A DNA stretch of 64,000 nucleotides from 'Cynodon dactylon' phytoplasma. Lineage in GTDB: Bacteria; Bacillota_I; Bacilli_A; Acholeplasmatales; Acholeplasmataceae. The first letter of the stretch is position 1; each line of letters begins with the position of its first letter. The translations under genes were made by a program, and so were the position numbers. The stretch lies in assembly GCF_009268075.1 (NCBI RefSeq), contig NZ_VWOH01000001.1, positions 170,169-234,168 on the forward strand, written 5' to 3'. The notes under the pieces were generated by a model that was not told where the DNA came from, searched no databases, and was given only the letters and a program-made list of their open reading frames with translations. Below are positions 1 to 9,248 of the stretch, piece by piece.

Positions 1-825
1 AAACAAATAATTATTTTCAATTAAATATTTAATTCTTTGAAAAATTTTTTCTAAAATAATCGAATAACTTATAACTTTCGGATGATAGTAAACTTGATTA
101 TACATATGATAACGACTTATCAAGTAATTTTCAATCGAAGAAATACCACTTTGTTTAAAAACAATTTTATCATCTTCGATATCTATAATTCTTATAAGTC
201 TATCAGTATCAATAGAACCATAACTTACTCCTACAAAAAAAGCATCTCTTTTCAAATAATCTAAACGATCAAAATCTAATTGACTAGATAAAAGTTGTTC
301 TATTAGTTTAAATTTACTTTTTTTTTGAATAATAGCAGCTACATCATATTTAAATTCTTCATCAATTTCGTTTAATATAGAATTAATTTCAAAATGAGAA
401 ATTATTATTTGAGCGCTCTTTTCTTCATGTTTAGTTTTAAAAATATTTTCAAAAATATGAGAATAAGAACCATGACCAACATCATGTAACAAACAAGAAG
501 TTAAAAGTAATAACTTTGTTCTTAAATGAATTTTATTGTCTAAAAAAAAAGAATTTGTTTCTAAAAATTTTCGCGCCAACTCATAAACCCCTAAACTATG
601 AGTAAAACGGGAATGTTCAGCGCCATGATAAACAATATTAACACATCCTAATTGTTTAATTCTTCTTAATCTCTGCATAACACTAGTATCAACTATTTTT
701 TTTAAAAAAACATAATCAAAATAAATATATCCGTAAATAGGATCTCTAAAAACTTCTGGTTTTAAAAATTTTTCGATTTTTTCTTTTAATTCTTTATTTT
801 TTTTTAATACAAGAAAATTATTCAT
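1..825 (-). CDS. HD-domain phosphohydrolase, 3' end cut by window edge
   Basis: Reading the minus strand from an ATG at 825 gives an uninterrupted frame to base 1 (275 codons), so the gene runs off the left edge. Visible motifs are FRDPIYGYIYFD near the N-terminus, then RLRRIKQLG, EHSRFTHSLGVYELA and the metal-binding LLHDVGHGSYSHIFE. Near the window edge comes SRYHMYNQVYYHPKV. This order is typical of the YwfO-type HD superfamily (related to dGTPases and (p)ppGpp hydrolases), which hydrolyse nucleotides using a metal held by His and Asp. The exact substrate cannot be read from sequence. The upstream AGAAAGAAGAG could be the ribosome site. pduL lies 81 bases upstream in the same direction. 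Confidence 0.85.
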   Translation of the reverse strand, partial: MNNFLVLKKNKELKEKIEKFLKPEVFRDPIYGYIYFDYVFLKKIVDTSVMQRLRRIKQLGCVNIVYHGAEHSRFTHSLGVYELARKFLETNSFFLDNKIHLRTKLLLLTSCLLHDVGHGSYSHIFENIFKTKHEEKSAQIIISHFEINSILNEIDEEFKYDVAAIIQKKSKFKLIEQLLSSQLDFDRLDYLKRDAFFVGVSYGSIDTDRLIRIIDIEDDKIVFKQSGISSIENYLISRYHMYNQVYYHPKVISYSIILEKIFQRIKYLIENNYLF

Positions 826-906
826 TAATAATTTAATATCTCTTCTTTCTGTTTTAAAAAATAAAAACAATTTATTTTATTTAAAAATAAAAAAAATAAA
901 ATAAAG

Positions 907-1506
907 TTAAAGAACTATAATTTCATCTATTAATTCAACTAAATCTCCGTTTTTTAACAAAAAAGCACTTCCATCATCAGTATCTAAATGACATTCTAAA
1001 ACAAAATTATCATTAACTCTACATAAAACTTTTCCTAAAATACCTGACTTAATACCTTCTATTTTAATATTTACTGTTTGATTATCTTTAATATTTAATT
1101 TTTCTGCATCTTCTTTACTTAAATGTATATGTCTATCAGAAATAATAACTCCTTCTGATATTTTAAATTTTCCTTTTGGTCCGATTAAAGTAGCCATACC
1201 TGAATTATAAATATCACCTGAACTCCTAACAGGAGCATTAAATTTATATCTTAAATTATCGCTTTGGCTTATTTCGACTTGATTAAAATTTCTAGCTGGT
1301 CCTAAAATTCTAACTCCATGTAAAATCATGCCTGAAGAACTTAAAATATCTATTTTTTCTTCAGCAGCATATTGCCCTTTTTGTTTTAAATTTTTAAATA
1401 ATTTTAACTGATAATTATTACAACCAAATAAAATATCTATTGTTTTTTGAGTTAAATGAACATGTCTGCCGGATATGCCAACAGGTATTTTTTTTTCAAT
1501 TAACAT
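907..1506 (-). CDS. pduL: Phosphate acyltransferase PduL (phosphotransacetylase)
   Basis: A 199-residue protein with the two hallmark PduL motifs: GRHVHL near residues 13-18 (His15, His17) and DRHIHLS with His126 and His128, which hold zinc in this family. The length is close to the family's usual size of about 210. PduL interconverts acyl-CoA and acyl-phosphate. In organisms without Pta it makes acetyl-phosphate, which acetate kinase can turn into ATP. There is no bacterial microcompartment context and no N-terminal encapsulation peptide, so a cytosolic phosphotransacetylase role is the sensible inference. AAGGAG lies about 15 bases before the ATG, a rather long spacing. Confidence 0.9.
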   Translation of the reverse strand: MLIEKKIPVGISGRHVHLTQKTIDILFGCNNYQLKLFKNLKQKGQYAAEEKIDILSSSGMILHGVRILGPARNFNQVEISQSDNLRYKFNAPVRSSGDIYNSGMATLIGPKGKFKISEGVIISDRHIHLSKEDAEKLNIKDNQTVNIKIEGIKSGILGKVLCRVNDNFVLECHLDTDDGSAFLLKNGDLVELIDEIIVL

Positions 1507-1944
1507 AACTGTATTTTAATTCTCCTTTTAATTAAAATTTTTTTAATTTTAACTTAATGTTAAATATCAAAATAGTATATAATAAATAATATGCTTTTTT
1601 AATCTTTTTGTTTTGTTTATTTGAATAAAATATTATATTTATTATATTTTGTTTCTTATTATTTTAATTACAAATATTAAATTTTAATTATAAATTGTTG
1701 CTTTTAAGCAATTTAAAAAAATGAAGTTGGTTAAAATTTTTATTTATTTTAGAACTTATGTCAAATTTATTCTATATACATTCTATTATAATAATATAAT
1801 ATTAAATTTAAATGTTAAATCATATTATAATATCATATTACTTTAATTATATATTAAAAATTAAAAAAATCATTTACCTGTTTTATTTTCTATTTTAAAA
1901 CACTTTAAAAAATTAAAAATATTAATAAGAAAGGATTTTGAATT
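1507..1944. other. Gene-free divergent spacer pduL / ychF
   Basis: This 438-base, very A+T-rich gap lies between two divergently transcribed genes, so it must hold both promoters. Several TATAAT-like stretches occur near 1785-1800, but no convincing -35 pairs with them. AAAGGA upstream of 1945 is the ychF ribosome site. I see no RNA gene or conserved hairpin. Confidence 0.5.
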
Positions 1945-3024
1945 ATGAAAGTAGGAATTATAGGATTACCAAATGTTGGAAAATCAACTTTATTTAATAT
2001 TTTAACCAAATCAAAAGTTTTAGAAGCCAATTATCCTTTTGCTACTATAAATCCTAATAAAGGAGTTGTTTTTGTACCAGAACCTAGATTAGAAACATTA
2101 GTTAATATTTTTAAATCTGAAAAAAAAATTCCAACACAAATAGAATTTGTAGATATTGCAGGATTGGTAAAAAACGCTTCTAAAGGACAAGGATTAGGAA
2201 ACAAATTTTTAGGCCATATAAGAGATGTGGATGCAATTTGTCATGTAATAAGATGCTTTAAAAACCCTGATATTATAAATGTTATAGAAGAAGTAAACCC
2301 TTTAAAAGAAATAGAAATTATAGAAACTGAACTAATTTTGTCAGATTTAGAACAAATAGAAAAACGAATAAAAAAAATAAACAAGCAAAAAACCAAAGAA
2401 ATTTATATTTTAGAAAAAATAAAACAAGATTTATTAAGTCATGAAAAAAAAACATTTTTAACAAAAAACTTAAGTGAAGAAGATTTAAAAATATTAAAAA
2501 ATTTTAATCTTCTTTCTTTAAAACCAAAAATATATATAGGAAATTTTGGAGAAAAAGATTTAGAAAATTTATCAAACAACATTTTATTTCAAAAAATAAA
2601 CGATATCAGTCAAAAAAAAAATATACATTTTATTCCGATATGTATAACTTTAGAAAAAATAATGGTTGAATCAGATATAAAAAAACAAAAAGAAATTATA
2701 AATTTTTATAAATTAAAAACAAATGTATTACAAGAAATTATCCAAAAAAGTTACGAAATTTTAAATTTAAAAACTTATTTTACAGCAGGTAAAAAAGAAA
2801 GTAAAGCATGGTCTTTTTTAAAAGGAATGACAGCACCTGAATGCGCTGGTTTAATACATTCAGACTTTCAAAATGGTTTTATTAAAGCAGAAGTTTTTAA
2901 TTTTGAAGATTTAATAAAATGTCAAGATTTATTTCATTTAAAAAAAAAAGGTAAAATAAGATTAGAAGGTAAAAAATATTTAGTTCAAGATGGAGATATA
3001 ATTCATTTTTTCTTTAATGTTTAA
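1945..3024 (+). CDS. ychF: Redox-responsive ribosome-binding ATPase/GTPase YchF
   Basis: A 359-residue protein, close to the usual 363-366 for YchF. The P-loop GLPNVGKSTLF is at residues 7-17, followed by the G3 region FVDIAGLVKNASKGQGLGN and a coiled-coil middle (about 130-200). A C-terminal TGS domain begins around residue 275 with TYFTAGKKESKAW. YchF belongs to the Obg-family translational GTPases but prefers ATP and binds ribosomes. The start is supported by AAAGGA 8 bases upstream. It is followed by ileS in the same direction. Confidence 0.95.
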   Translation: MKVGIIGLPNVGKSTLFNILTKSKVLEANYPFATINPNKGVVFVPEPRLETLVNIFKSEKKIPTQIEFVDIAGLVKNASKGQGLGNKFLGHIRDVDAICHVIRCFKNPDIINVIEEVNPLKEIEIIETELILSDLEQIEKRIKKINKQKTKEIYILEKIKQDLLSHEKKTFLTKNLSEEDLKILKNFNLLSLKPKIYIGNFGEKDLENLSNNILFQKINDISQKKNIHFIPICITLEKIMVESDIKKQKEIINFYKLKTNVLQEIIQKSYEILNLKTYFTAGKKESKAWSFLKGMTAPECAGLIHSDFQNGFIKAEVFNFEDLIKCQDLFHLKKKGKIRLEGKKYLVQDGDIIHFFFNV

Positions 3025-3109
3025 TTTAAATTAAATTTAAATTATATTATTTTATCTCAAATAAACAAGTTAAACAAGTTTCAATCTACTCTTTTAGGAG
3101 AAAAAAATA

Positions 3110-5869
3110 ATGTCTAATAACGATTTTAAAAAAAGTTTAATAATGCCTAAAACTAATTTCCCAATGAAAGCTAATTTAAACGAAAAAGAAATAGAAATTG
3201 AATATTTTTGGGAAAATATAAATCTATATCAAAAAAATTTAGAAAAAAACAAAACAAAAGATCTATTTATATTACATGATGGACCTCCTTATTCGAATGG
3301 AGATATCCATATAGGGCATGCATTAAATAAAATTTTAAAAGATTTTATTTTAAGATTCAAAACAATGCAAGGTTTTTATGTTCCTTTTATTCCTGGATGG
3401 GATAATCATGGTTTACCAATTGAAATAGCTGTGTTGAAAAAAAACAAAGAAATAACAGACGATAATATATTTTTGAATAAATGTAAAGATTTCGCTTTGA
3501 GTTTTGTTCAAAAACAAAAAAAAAGTTTTAAAAGATTAGGTATTTTAGCCGATTGGGATAATGCTTATCTAACACTTAAAAATTCATTTATATCTGATCA
3601 AATTCGTATTTTTGGAAAAATAGTAGAAAAAAAATTAATATTTAAAGATTTAAAACACGTTTATTGGTCTCCTTTTTTAAATTCTGTTTTAGCAGAATCA
3701 GAAATAGAATATAAAAATTATTCCTCTTTATCAATTTTTATAATTTTCAAAATAATAAAATCAAAAGATATTTTTGAAAATGCAAAAATTTTAGTCTGGA
3801 CTACAACTCCTTGGACTTTACCTGCTAATGTAGCTATATGTGTACATCCTGAAAAAGAATATTATTTATTTTCAGTTTTAAACAATTCAGATAATAATAA
3901 ATACATAGTATGTGCTAATTTATTAGAAAAATTAAAAGAAAAAATGGAATGGAATAAAATAAAAATAATTAAAAAATTTCAAGGTTCTTTTTTAGTGGGG
4001 AAATTTTATGAAAATACTCTTTTTTCAAAAAAAGGAAAAATTATTTCAGATGAATTTGTATCTGATAAAGAAGGTACTGGATTAGTACATATAGCTCCAG
4101 GTCACGGAGAAGAAGATTTTATAGTAGGAACAAAAAACAAATTACAAATTTTATGTAGCGTAAATCAAAAAGGATATATGACAGATATAGCAGGAATTTA
4201 TAAAGATATTTTTTATACAAAAGCTAACGAACTAATTGTTGAAGATTTAAAAACAAAAAAACTTATTTTAAAATCAGAAGTGATAAATCATTCTTACCCT
4301 CATGATGATAGAATTAAAAAACCTGTTATTTCTTTAGCTATTCCACAATGGTTTTTAGATATTGACAAAATCAAAAATAATTTATTAGAAAAAATAAAAA
4401 AAGTTGAATGGATACCTAAATGGGGTTTAACAAAAATGACTAATATGATAAAAGATAGAAAAAATTGGGTTATCAGCAGACAAAGAAAATGGGGAGTACC
4501 TATACCAATATTTTATACTGAGGATAAAAAACCTATTTTAGATTCATCAATAATTTATCACATAGCTAATTTATTTGAAAAATATGGACCAGAAATTTGG
4601 TTAAAATGGGATGTTAAGGATTTATTACCTCCTAAATATAAAAACCCTAAAAGTCCAAATAATATTTTCATTAAAGAAAAAGACATAATAGATGTTTGGT
4701 TTGATTCCGGAACTAGTTACAGTATATTAAAAAAAATTTCATCCGATTTGGTTTCTTCTGATATATATCTGGAAGGTTCCGATCAATATAGAGGTTGGTT
4801 TAATTCTTCTTTAATAACATCTGTAGCTGCTTTTGATAAAGTACCATATAAAAAAGTAATTACTCATGGTTTTGTACTAGATAGATTAGGACAAAAAATG
4901 AGCAAATCATTAAATAACGTTATAAATCCTTTAAAAATTATAAAAGAAAAAGGAGCGGATATTTTAAGATTATGGGTTGCAAGTATTAACTATAACATAG
5001 ATGTTAAATTAGATTCATTAATTCTAAAACAAGTAGAAGAAAAATATAGAAAAATAAGAAATATTTTACGTTTTATGTTAGGAAATTTAAATAATTTTGA
5101 TTATAAAAAACATTATGTAAATTTTGACAAAAGAAAAACTTTTCATAAAAATTTTATTTTAGAATTTTACGAAATAACAATAGAAATTATTGATTTATAT
5201 GAAAAATTTAATTTTGAAAAAATAATTAATATAATATACTTATTTATGAGTAATAAAATGAGCTCTTTTTATTTGGATTTTTCAAAAGATATTCTATATA
5301 TAGAAGAAGAAAATAATAAAGAAAGAAGAATAATCCAATCTAATATATATGATATCATTATAAATGTATTAAAAATATTAACACCCATTATACCTCATAC
5401 TACATCTGAAGCATATCAATACTTATTATATCCTAACAAAAAAGAAGATATCTATTTAGAAAAATTCCCTTGTAAAGAAGAAATAAAAAATTTAATAAAT
5501 GACTATATACAAAAATTAGATAAAAAAAAACAAAGCTATAATTTATTTTTTAAATTAAGAGAAATGATACTTAAAAAATTAGAAGAAGCAAGACAAAATA
5601 AAATCATAAATAAGTCTTTAAGTGCGAAAATTATTTTAGAATTACCAAATAAATATCTTCAAATATTAAATGATTTAGAAATAAATCAAAATTTTTATCA
5701 ACTACTAATTGTTTCCCAAATAGAAATAAAACCGTCTGAAAAATTAAAAATAGAAGTATTCAAAGCAGAAGGAAGTGAATGTCCTAGATGTTGGAATATT
5801 ATTAAAGAAAAAGAAATAAACGATTTGTGTAAACGTTGTATTTCGGTTTTAAAAAATCAAAAAAAATGA
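3110..5869 (+). CDS. ileS: Isoleucyl-tRNA synthetase
   Basis: A 919-residue class I synthetase that charges tRNA-Ile. The HIGH signature is at residues 67-70 and KMSKS at 596-600. Between them lies the CP1 editing domain, including VWTTTPWTLPAN and GTGLVHIAPGHGEEDF. The end carries the zinc-binding Cys pairs CPRC and CKRC (about 893-912) seen in bacterial-type IleRS. The stop is TGA, evidence that TGA is not Trp here. AGGAG precedes the ATG at the right distance. No T-box leader is visible in the 85-base gap after ychF. Confidence 0.97.
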   Translation: MSNNDFKKSLIMPKTNFPMKANLNEKEIEIEYFWENINLYQKNLEKNKTKDLFILHDGPPYSNGDIHIGHALNKILKDFILRFKTMQGFYVPFIPGWDNHGLPIEIAVLKKNKEITDDNIFLNKCKDFALSFVQKQKKSFKRLGILADWDNAYLTLKNSFISDQIRIFGKIVEKKLIFKDLKHVYWSPFLNSVLAESEIEYKNYSSLSIFIIFKIIKSKDIFENAKILVWTTTPWTLPANVAICVHPEKEYYLFSVLNNSDNNKYIVCANLLEKLKEKMEWNKIKIIKKFQGSFLVGKFYENTLFSKKGKIISDEFVSDKEGTGLVHIAPGHGEEDFIVGTKNKLQILCSVNQKGYMTDIAGIYKDIFYTKANELIVEDLKTKKLILKSEVINHSYPHDDRIKKPVISLAIPQWFLDIDKIKNNLLEKIKKVEWIPKWGLTKMTNMIKDRKNWVISRQRKWGVPIPIFYTEDKKPILDSSIIYHIANLFEKYGPEIWLKWDVKDLLPPKYKNPKSPNNIFIKEKDIIDVWFDSGTSYSILKKISSDLVSSDIYLEGSDQYRGWFNSSLITSVAAFDKVPYKKVITHGFVLDRLGQKMSKSLNNVINPLKIIKEKGADILRLWVASINYNIDVKLDSLILKQVEEKYRKIRNILRFMLGNLNNFDYKKHYVNFDKRKTFHKNFILEFYEITIEIIDLYEKFNFEKIINIIYLFMSNKMSSFYLDFSKDILYIEEENNKERRIIQSNIYDIIINVLKILTPIIPHTTSEAYQYLLYPNKKEDIYLEKFPCKEEIKNLINDYIQKLDKKKQSYNLFFKLREMILKKLEEARQNKIINKSLSAKIILELPNKYLQILNDLEINQNFYQLLIVSQIEIKPSEKLKIEVFKAEGSECPRCWNIIKEKEINDLCKRCISVLKNQKK

Positions 5870-5903
5870 TTTTTTTATTTTACTAAAAAGGAAAAAATAA
5901 AAT

Positions 5904-6689
5904 ATGATAAAAAAAAATTTAAAAAAAATTAAAGAAAAAATAGATTTTAAAGTTATTATTTTAGGAATATTTTTAAGTTTTATATATGTTTTATCTGATG
6001 CTCTTTTTGTTAGCGGACAATATAAAATAAAAATTTATACTACAGGAATTCATGGAATCGGAGATGCTATTGCAAAAATTTTAAAAGATATAAATAATAA
6101 AAATTATCTTTCAAAATTTCCTTTATTATCAAATTATACTCGATATAACGAATTTAATGGTTTTTTTGCTGGAATTTTTTATGGTATAGTAAATATTTTA
6201 CTATTTTTATTTATAGCTTTTCCTAAATTAGATTATAAATTTAATATTAATTCATTTATAAATAGTTTTGTTTTATTTATCTTTGTAATAATTTTAGCCA
6301 AACAAATAAATGGAGATAATGGTTATTTATATAAAATGAAAAATTGTTTTGGATTATTCAAACCAGAAGGAGGTTTTTTGATTTCTTTCATAAGAATTAT
6401 TTTAACTTCAATAATAGCCGGAATTGCTCATGGTTTTGCTATTAAAATAGGAAGTTCAACAGGAGGAACAGATATAATTGCTAAATATTTATCTAATTAT
6501 AAAAAAAAAGATATATCTTTTTATATTACTATTTCTAATTTCTTAATATGTTTAATAGCAGTAATTATAATTTTTATTTTTAAAAGAGAATTTGAATGGG
6601 AATCTCTTATTTTATCAATAATAAAAATATTAATGACTGGGTATTTAATATATTTTATTAATAAAAAAAAAAATTTAAAAAAATCATAA
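5904..6689 (+). CDS. YitT-family membrane protein
   Basis: A 261-residue protein with about six hydrophobic segments, near residues 16-36, 87-107, 117-133, 161-181, 205-227 and 235-256. The conserved YitT motif GSSTGGTD is at 183-190. The C-terminal soluble DUF2179 domain of many YitT proteins is missing, so only the membrane half remains. Family function is not established. It is 34 bases after ileS with AAAAGGAAA as ribosome site, and 13 bases before a Xer recombinase, so the genes are probably co-transcribed. Confidence 0.75.
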   Translation: MIKKNLKKIKEKIDFKVIILGIFLSFIYVLSDALFVSGQYKIKIYTTGIHGIGDAIAKILKDINNKNYLSKFPLLSNYTRYNEFNGFFAGIFYGIVNILLFLFIAFPKLDYKFNINSFINSFVLFIFVIILAKQINGDNGYLYKMKNCFGLFKPEGGFLISFIRIILTSIIAGIAHGFAIKIGSSTGGTDIIAKYLSNYKKKDISFYITISNFLICLIAVIIIFIFKREFEWESLILSIIKILMTGYLIYFINKKKNLKKS

Positions 6690-6702
6690 AAATGATAATA
6701 AA

Positions 6703-7656
6703 ATGAAAAATATTTTATTTAAATTTGAATTTTATTTAAAAAACGAATTATTATTATCTAATAATACTGTACATTCTTATATTAGTGACTTAAAACAATA
6801 TTTAGATTTTATGCAAAAATATTTCAAAATATTTTTTGTTGATAAAATAAACCAAGAACAAATCTCTTTTTTTTTATCATATATACACAAAGAATATAAA
6901 TTAAGTAGCAAAACTTTAGCCAGAAAAATAATTGTAATCAAAAAATTTTATTCTTTTTTAATTTTAGAAAAAAAAATTAAAAGTAATATAACCCAAAATA
7001 TAAAAATACCTAAAATAAATAAAAATTTACCTTTAGTATTATCTTTAGAAGAAGTTTCTTTATTTTTAAATAAAATAAATATAAAAAAATCTTTATTAGA
7101 ATTTAGAAATAAAGCTATTTTTGAACTAATGTATGGATCTGGACTAAGAATAACAGAACTTTTAAATTTAACTTTGGAAAATTTAAATTTAAAACAATTA
7201 AGTATTAATATCATAGGTAAAGGAAATAAAGAAAGAATTGTTCCGATAACTAAATATTCTAGTAAAACATTAAATCATTATTTACAAAAAATTCGTCCTT
7301 TTTTATTAAAAAAAAACAAAAAAATTAATTATGTTTTCTTAAATAAAAAAGGAGAAATTTTATCTCGTCAAGGTTGTTATAAAATTTTCAAAAAAAAATT
7401 AAAAATGACTAATTTAAAATTAAATTATTCTCCTCATACAATGAGACATTCTTTTGCTACTCATTTGTTAGAAAACGGAATAGATTTAATAACTTTACAA
7501 AAAATATTAGGACATAAGGATATTTCAACAACTCAAATTTATACTCATATTAGTCAAAAATACTTAAAAAAAATATACTTTAAACACTATCCAAAAATAA
7601 TAATAAAAGATTTCAAAAAAAAGATAAATTTTAAAAATTTTAAAAAAAATAAATAA
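6703..7656 (+). CDS. Tyrosine recombinase, XerC/XerD type
   Basis: A 317-residue protein with an N-terminal SAM-like core-binding domain (about 1-90) and a C-terminal catalytic domain. All catalytic residues can be placed: Arg149 (SGLRITELL), Lys173 (GKGNKER), His245 and Arg248 (HTMRHSFATH), His271 (LGHKDISTTQ) and the nucleophile Tyr280. Xer proteins resolve chromosome dimers at dif, and phage-derived relatives integrate mobile DNA. Length and motif spacing fit the housekeeping Xer class. A second Xer lies at 61149-62084, so the pair could be XerC plus XerD. I cannot say which is which. Confidence 0.9.
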   Translation: MKNILFKFEFYLKNELLLSNNTVHSYISDLKQYLDFMQKYFKIFFVDKINQEQISFFLSYIHKEYKLSSKTLARKIIVIKKFYSFLILEKKIKSNITQNIKIPKINKNLPLVLSLEEVSLFLNKINIKKSLLEFRNKAIFELMYGSGLRITELLNLTLENLNLKQLSINIIGKGNKERIVPITKYSSKTLNHYLQKIRPFLLKKNKKINYVFLNKKGEILSRQGCYKIFKKKLKMTNLKLNYSPHTMRHSFATHLLENGIDLITLQKILGHKDISTTQIYTHISQKYLKKIYFKHYPKIIIKDFKKKINFKNFKKNK

Positions 7657-7690
7657 AATTAAATATGAAAGAAAGAAAAGGTTTTTATTT

Positions 7691-8692
7691 TTGAGAATAT
7701 ATAATTTAAATTTATTTTTTTATAAACAAGATTTTTTTAAAGAAAATAAAAAAAATATCTTAAAAAAATTTTGCGATAAAAATAATTATTTTTTTGTCAA
7801 TTATAAACTTGAAAAAGAAAATTATAAAAATATTATCCAAAATATAGAACAGGAATTATATACTAGTTCATTTTTTTTTAATAAAAAAATTATCTTTATC
7901 GAAAATATATCTTTATTATTTAATAATGAAAATAAAAATCATATCAATTTAGAATTTCTATTTAATTATTTTTCAAATCCACGTAAAGATATTTATCTTT
8001 GTTTAACAGAAAAAAAAGATATTTTTCCTCTAAATATTAAAAAAAAATTAGAAAAAAATTTTTTTATTCATGAATTTAATCAAATTGAAACAAAAGAACT
8101 AATATCATATATATCTAATTTATTTCAAAAAGATAATTTTATTATAAAAAAAAGAATTATATATAAAATAATTGAAAAAACTTATGGAAATTTACTTTTG
8201 TTAAATCAAGAAATTAACAAAATCAAAATTTATTTTCATGATATTCATAATAAAAACATTAATGATGAAGAAGATATTATCGAAGAATTAGTATACTCTG
8301 AAAATAAAAATATTTTTTTATTAATCAACTCAATTTTAGAAAAAAATAAATTAATAGAAAATTTTTTTTTATTCAAAAAATTAATTCATCAAAAACAAAA
8401 TTTCACATTCACAATCAACCAAATTTTAAAAAAAATGAAAGATATTATCTTAATAAAAAATTTAATAAAACAAAAAAAAAATAAATATAAAATAACACAT
8501 ATTCTAAATTTATCCATAAATGAAATTGAATTTTTAATATCAAAAACAAAAAAAATTGATACAAAAAAAATAAAAAATTTATTTCTATTTTTTATTAAAA
8601 TATTTTATGAAATAAAAAAAAAAAAAATATTAAATAAAAAAAGTTTAGAAATATTTATTTTAATCGAAATTATCAGAAATAAATTTTTTTAA
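7691..8692 (+). CDS. holA: DNA polymerase III delta subunit
   Basis: A 333-residue HolA-like protein, the clamp-loader subunit that opens the beta clamp. It has the family pattern: a divergent AAA+ N-terminal region (EQELYTSSFFFNKKIIFIEN), a middle segment of YGNLLLLNQEINKIK type and a helical collar domain in the last 120 residues. The start is TTG, chosen because AAAAGG lies 9 bases upstream and no ATG fits. The 3' end overlaps the end of the opposing tsaC gene by 33 bases. Composition is extremely Lys/Ile/Asn-rich, so motifs are blurred. Confidence 0.8.
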   Translation: MRIYNLNLFFYKQDFFKENKKNILKKFCDKNNYFFVNYKLEKENYKNIIQNIEQELYTSSFFFNKKIIFIENISLLFNNENKNHINLEFLFNYFSNPRKDIYLCLTEKKDIFPLNIKKKLEKNFFIHEFNQIETKELISYISNLFQKDNFIIKKRIIYKIIEKTYGNLLLLNQEINKIKIYFHDIHNKNINDEEDIIEELVYSENKNIFLLINSILEKNKLIENFFLFKKLIHQKQNFTFTINQILKKMKDIILIKNLIKQKKNKYKITHILNLSINEIEFLISKTKKIDTKKIKNLFLFFIKIFYEIKKKKILNKKSLEIFILIEIIRNKFF

Positions 8693-9223
8693 TTTTTGAA
8701 AAACATTAGTATCACCCATTCTTATTATTTTAAAATTAACAATATCAAAAACAGTAGAAGAAATTCCAGATGAAAAATTTTTTTTATTATCATAATAAAT
8801 ATAATCTACTTTATTTTGGTATTTTTTTTTAATTTCATAATAATTATTTAAAGCAGGTTGTCCACTAAAATTAACAGATGTAGTTCTTAAAGGTCCTTCT
8901 TTTTTTAAAATTTTTAAAGCTAATTTATGGTTAGGAATTCTAATTCCTATTTTTTTTTCTCTTTCAAAAATAAAACAAGATGGATTTACAGGAACTATTA
9001 AAGTGAGAGGCCCTGGCCAAAAAAAATTAGCTATTTTCAAAATTTTATCATTTATCAAAACTATTTTTTGAATTTCTTTCAAAGAAGAAAATAAAACAGT
9101 TATCGGTTTATCCAAATTTCTTTTTTTAATCTGATAAATTTTATTCAAACTGTCTGTATCACTAATTTTGGTGGCTATACCATAAACTGTATCTGTAGGA
9201 AAAATAATAATTCTTTTTTTCAT
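8660..9223 (-). CDS. tsaC: Threonylcarbamoyl-AMP synthase (TsaC/Sua5/YwlC)
   Basis: A 187-residue protein that makes threonylcarbamoyl-adenylate from Thr, bicarbonate and ATP, the first step of t6A37 tRNA modification. Family motifs seen: FPTDTVYGIATK at the N-terminus, KRNLDKPITVL, FFWPGPLTLI, GIRIPNHKLA and TTSVNFSGQPAL. It is the short TsaC/YrdC-only form without the extra Sua5 domain. It lies 25 bases downstream of prfA in the same direction, the common prfA-tsaC linkage of Firmicutes. Its 3' end overlaps convergent holA by 33 bases. Confidence 0.93.
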   Translation of the reverse strand: MKKRIIIFPTDTVYGIATKISDTDSLNKIYQIKKRNLDKPITVLFSSLKEIQKIVLINDKILKIANFFWPGPLTLIVPVNPSCFIFEREKKIGIRIPNHKLALKILKKEGPLRTTSVNFSGQPALNNYYEIKKKYQNKVDYIYYDNKKNFSSGISSTVFDIVNFKIIRMGDTNVFQKLKKFISDNFD

Positions 9224-9248
9224 TTGATTCTTTAATTTATCTCTAATT

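Noticed and set aside
82..264. A 60-codon plus-strand frame
   Set aside because: It lies antisense inside the HD-domain phosphohydrolase, which has clear conserved motifs on the minus strand.
3025..3109. Possible T-box riboswitch before ileS
   Set aside because: The 85-base gap has no room for stem I and antiterminator, and no T-box sequence is seen.
6948..7214. An 88-codon minus-strand frame
   Set aside because: It is antisense to the conserved catalytic part of the Xer recombinase and has only low-complexity Phe/Ile/Lys content.
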